Shown: positions 62,540-64,000 of the stretch, piece after piece
How the letters are laid out: each line of letters opens with the position of its first letter
How positions within the stretch are numbered: the first letter of the stretch is position 1
Assembly (NCBI GenBank): GCA_002348265.1
Contig: DEAT01000080.1
Location: 1-64,000 of the forward strand
Direction of reading: 5' to 3'
Length of the DNA: 64,000 nucleotides
Origin: Gemmatimonadales bacterium UBA2975
GTDB taxonomy: Bacteria > Gemmatimonadota > Gemmatimonadetes > Longimicrobiales > Gaopeijiaceae
Program-made: the position numbers and the translations under genes
The notes under the pieces: generated by a model
Databases searched by the model: none
What the model was told of the DNA's origin: nothing
The model's input: only the letters and a program-made list of their open reading frames with translations

Positions 62540-63294
62540 GTGGTTGTGTCCTGTAACCTTGAGATCCGTCGTGCGTATAGATCACCCGAGGGGAATTTAA
62601 TGGCATGATGCGCTAGCCAGTCCTTCATTTTGTCTGGAGGCTGCCACACTTCCCAGAGGAAGCGGCGTTTCTCTCCAGGGATGGCATTGTACTCGTAATG
62701 ACCGAGGGATTCGAGCCGGTTGATAGATGCCTCAGCGATTTCGAGGGTCCCGGACACGAATTCGATCGAAACCATAGCGATGGACTGCGATAGGCCAGCG
62801 AGAACCTCCGCCTCGTGACCCTCTACGTCGATTTTGCAGAAGCTTGGTTCTCCATGTTCCTCTATCAAGGCGTCGAGCGTTGTCACGCGAACCTCTTGCC
62901 TTCGATTCCAGCGGACCTCACGAAAGGATGGATTCTGGCGCACGACCTTTTTTCGCCAGTCGTCTGCTAAGGTCGACAGGGTCGGGTTATTGTCGCTGAC
63001 TAGCAGATTCCCAGTGCCTTTCGCTCTACCAACCGCTGCCTTAACAAGGGTTGCGCCCGATTTTCGGCCGATCCGTCTGCGAAGCCAGGGCAGGATGTCT
63101 TCTTGGGGCTCGATTGCGATGACTCGTGCGCCCAGGTCACAAAAAGCGACCGTCCGGTCACCTAGATGAGCACCGACATCGAAGACGAGGTCGCCTGCAC
63201 TGACGAATGAAGAGTATAGGGTTCGTAGGCCTCTCTGACGCCCAGGGCGCCAGTAGATAAGCATCGAACGTGCTAGGCCTAGCATGCGCCTCAT
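62536..63294 (-). CDS. FkbM family methyltransferase
   Basis: 252 residues. FkbM features: DLVFDVGAHLGDRTVAFCDLG (SAM loop), VIAIEPQEDILPWLRRR (acidic residue of motif II), and SFCKIDVEGHEAEVLAGL, the diagnostic D-V-E-G-x-E motif. FkbM enzymes O-methylate sugars or polyketides. ATG overlap with the upstream phosphatase-superfamily gene (63291) and the creatininase gene implies one minus-strand operon. Confidence 0.9.
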   Translation of the reverse strand: MRRMLGLARSMLIYWRPGRQRGLRTLYSSFVSAGDLVFDVGAHLGDRTVAFCDLGARVIAIEPQEDILPWLRRRIGRKSGATLVKAAVGRAKGTGNLLVSDNNPTLSTLADDWRKKVVRQNPSFREVRWNRRQEVRVTTLDALIEEHGEPSFCKIDVEGHEAEVLAGLSQSIAMVSIEFVSGTLEIAEASINRLESLGHYEYNAIPGEKRRFLWEVWQPPDKMKDWLAHHAIKFPSGDLYARRISRLQDTTT

Positions 63295-64000
63295 GGAGAG
63301 GGTCTCTCCTCTTTTTTACCGCTATATGCGTTCACGAACCAGTCACGAAATGCGTCCATCTGTCGGATCTCTTCCGTGCTCGGGGGCAGGACTCCGGGAA
63401 GAAAACCCCAGTCAAGGAATGGCGTGAGCACTTCAAGGTCCCGTGCGATCACATGGACCGGCACAGCCCGGCTAGCATCTTGACCAGTTATCAGAGGTGC
63501 GGCTTGGTGGTCTCCGAGGGCTATCAGTACCGTGTGTTCGTTGAGGTAGCGTTCCGCATAGGATGCCATTGCGTCGATTGCGTATCCAACTGCTAGCGCG
63601 TAGTGCTCACGTACCCGATCGCCGTCTCGCCACAGGTCTTCAGGGGCTTCTCCGGCATCCCTGAAAGGATCGAAGATTTCCCCATTTCCGATTGCCGACC
63701 AGTCTTCTATTACCGGAAGGATCGGTGTCCAGGGGGCGTGGCTGCTGATGAGACTGATTTCGGCGAATAGCGGTCGCGAGCTTTCCTTGCGCACCGTTTG
63801 TTCTAAGTAGGACCATGTAAACTGATCGGGCATCGTGACCCAATTTAGTGAAGGGCCTTCATACTTGATGTCATGAAACGCATAGATCTGGTCGTATCCA
63901 AAACGGTCACCTTCTGGCCACGCCATCGTTATAGCCGGCACTATAGCTGTGGTCCGGTACCCGGCGGCTTTAAAGTCATCCACAAGAGTCTGTCGATCGC
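63291..64000 (-). CDS. Sulfatase/phosphoglycerol-transferase superfamily protein, 5' part outside window
   Basis: 236 codons of a longer gene, open to the window edge on the minus strand. The visible part is the C-terminal half of an alkaline-phosphatase-superfamily domain: FAEISLISSHAPWTPI and LIALGDHQAAPLITG (the GDHQ motif holds metal-binding Asp/His). No catalytic nucleophile is seen because the N-terminus is missing. Similar proteins add phosphoglycerol or phosphoethanolamine, or act as sulfatases. The N-terminal part may have TM helices. It belongs to the FkbM-creatininase-RibD operon. Confidence 0.8.
   Translation of the reverse strand, partial: DRQTLVDDFKAAGYRTTAIVPAITMAWPEGDRFGYDQIYAFHDIKYEGPSLNWVTMPDQFTWSYLEQTVRKESSRPLFAEISLISSHAPWTPILPVIEDWSAIGNGEIFDPFRDAGEAPEDLWRDGDRVREHYALAVGYAIDAMASYAERYLNEHTVLIALGDHQAAPLITGQDASRAVPVHVIARDLEVLTPFLDWGFLPGVLPPSTEEIRQMDAFRDWFVNAYSGKKEERPSP

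Overview
The window looks like chromosome of a Gram-negative bacterium with an LPS-bearing outer membrane and moderate GC. The evidence is an MsbA-type exporter, an LpxL-type acyltransferase, a Kdo-kinase-like protein, lipobox lipoproteins, TRAP transporters, a type III glutamine synthetase and a PorX-like response regulator. The overall mix fits the FCB/Gemmatimonadota neighbourhood best, but no rRNA is present and this placement is an inference. I found no tRNA, rRNA, CRISPR array, transposase or phage gene.

Layout. 1-3.7 kb: the 3' part of typA, a thioredoxin-like protein, a membrane-bound spermidine-synthase-like protein and dCMP deaminase. 3.7-12.9 kb: a YdiJ-type FAD/Fe-S 2-hydroxyacid dehydrogenase, divergent from a tightly coupled operon (glyoxylate aminotransferase, DctP, DctQ, DctM, crotonase, CaiB-type CoA-transferase) that looks like an uptake-and-catabolism unit for a small carboxylate. 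12.9-15.7 kb (minus): heme O synthase, P1 peptidase and a MerB-family gene interrupted by an in-frame TGA. 15.7-24.7 kb: a cell-envelope block with the PorX-like regulator, ABC exporter, acyltransferase, GT2, DUF3108 protein, isoprenylcysteine-methyltransferase-like protein, GT9 and Kdo-kinase-like protein. 24.7-38.9 kb: mixed housekeeping genes (hydantoinase B, TPR protein, IPMDH-like enzyme, thiolase, 3-hydroxyacyl-CoA dehydrogenase, S21, SSB, enoyl-CoA hydratase) among several unrecognised proteins and one 0.7-kb apparently non-coding interval. 39-42.4 kb: recF-dciA-gyrB. 42.5-54.7 kb: a DUF234-type ATPase, glnN, a serine hydrolase, an AddB-like nuclease, a threonine-dehydratase-like enzyme, a thioesterase and a two-subunit aconitase X. 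54.7-64 kb: an NhaC antiporter, then a compact cluster of CDP-alcohol phosphotransferase, MDR dehydrogenase, degenerate 6-pyruvoyltetrahydropterin-synthase homologue, GT4, methyltransferase, flippase-like protein, RibD-type reductase, creatininase/ArfB-like amidohydrolase, FkbM methyltransferase and an alkaline-phosphatase-superfamily protein cut by the window edge.

Two observations stand out. First, the MerB-like gene (12878-13561, minus) has TGA exactly where MerB has its second catalytic cysteine. A 6-bp hairpin with a GGUC loop starts 13 nt after the TGA, closely resembling the E. coli fdhF SECIS, so this is a candidate selenocysteine-containing organomercurial-lyase homologue. Second, the 56-64 kb cluster combines pterin/pyrimidine-type enzymes with glycosyl transfer, phospholipid-headgroup and flippase functions. 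I know of no characterised pathway that matches it.
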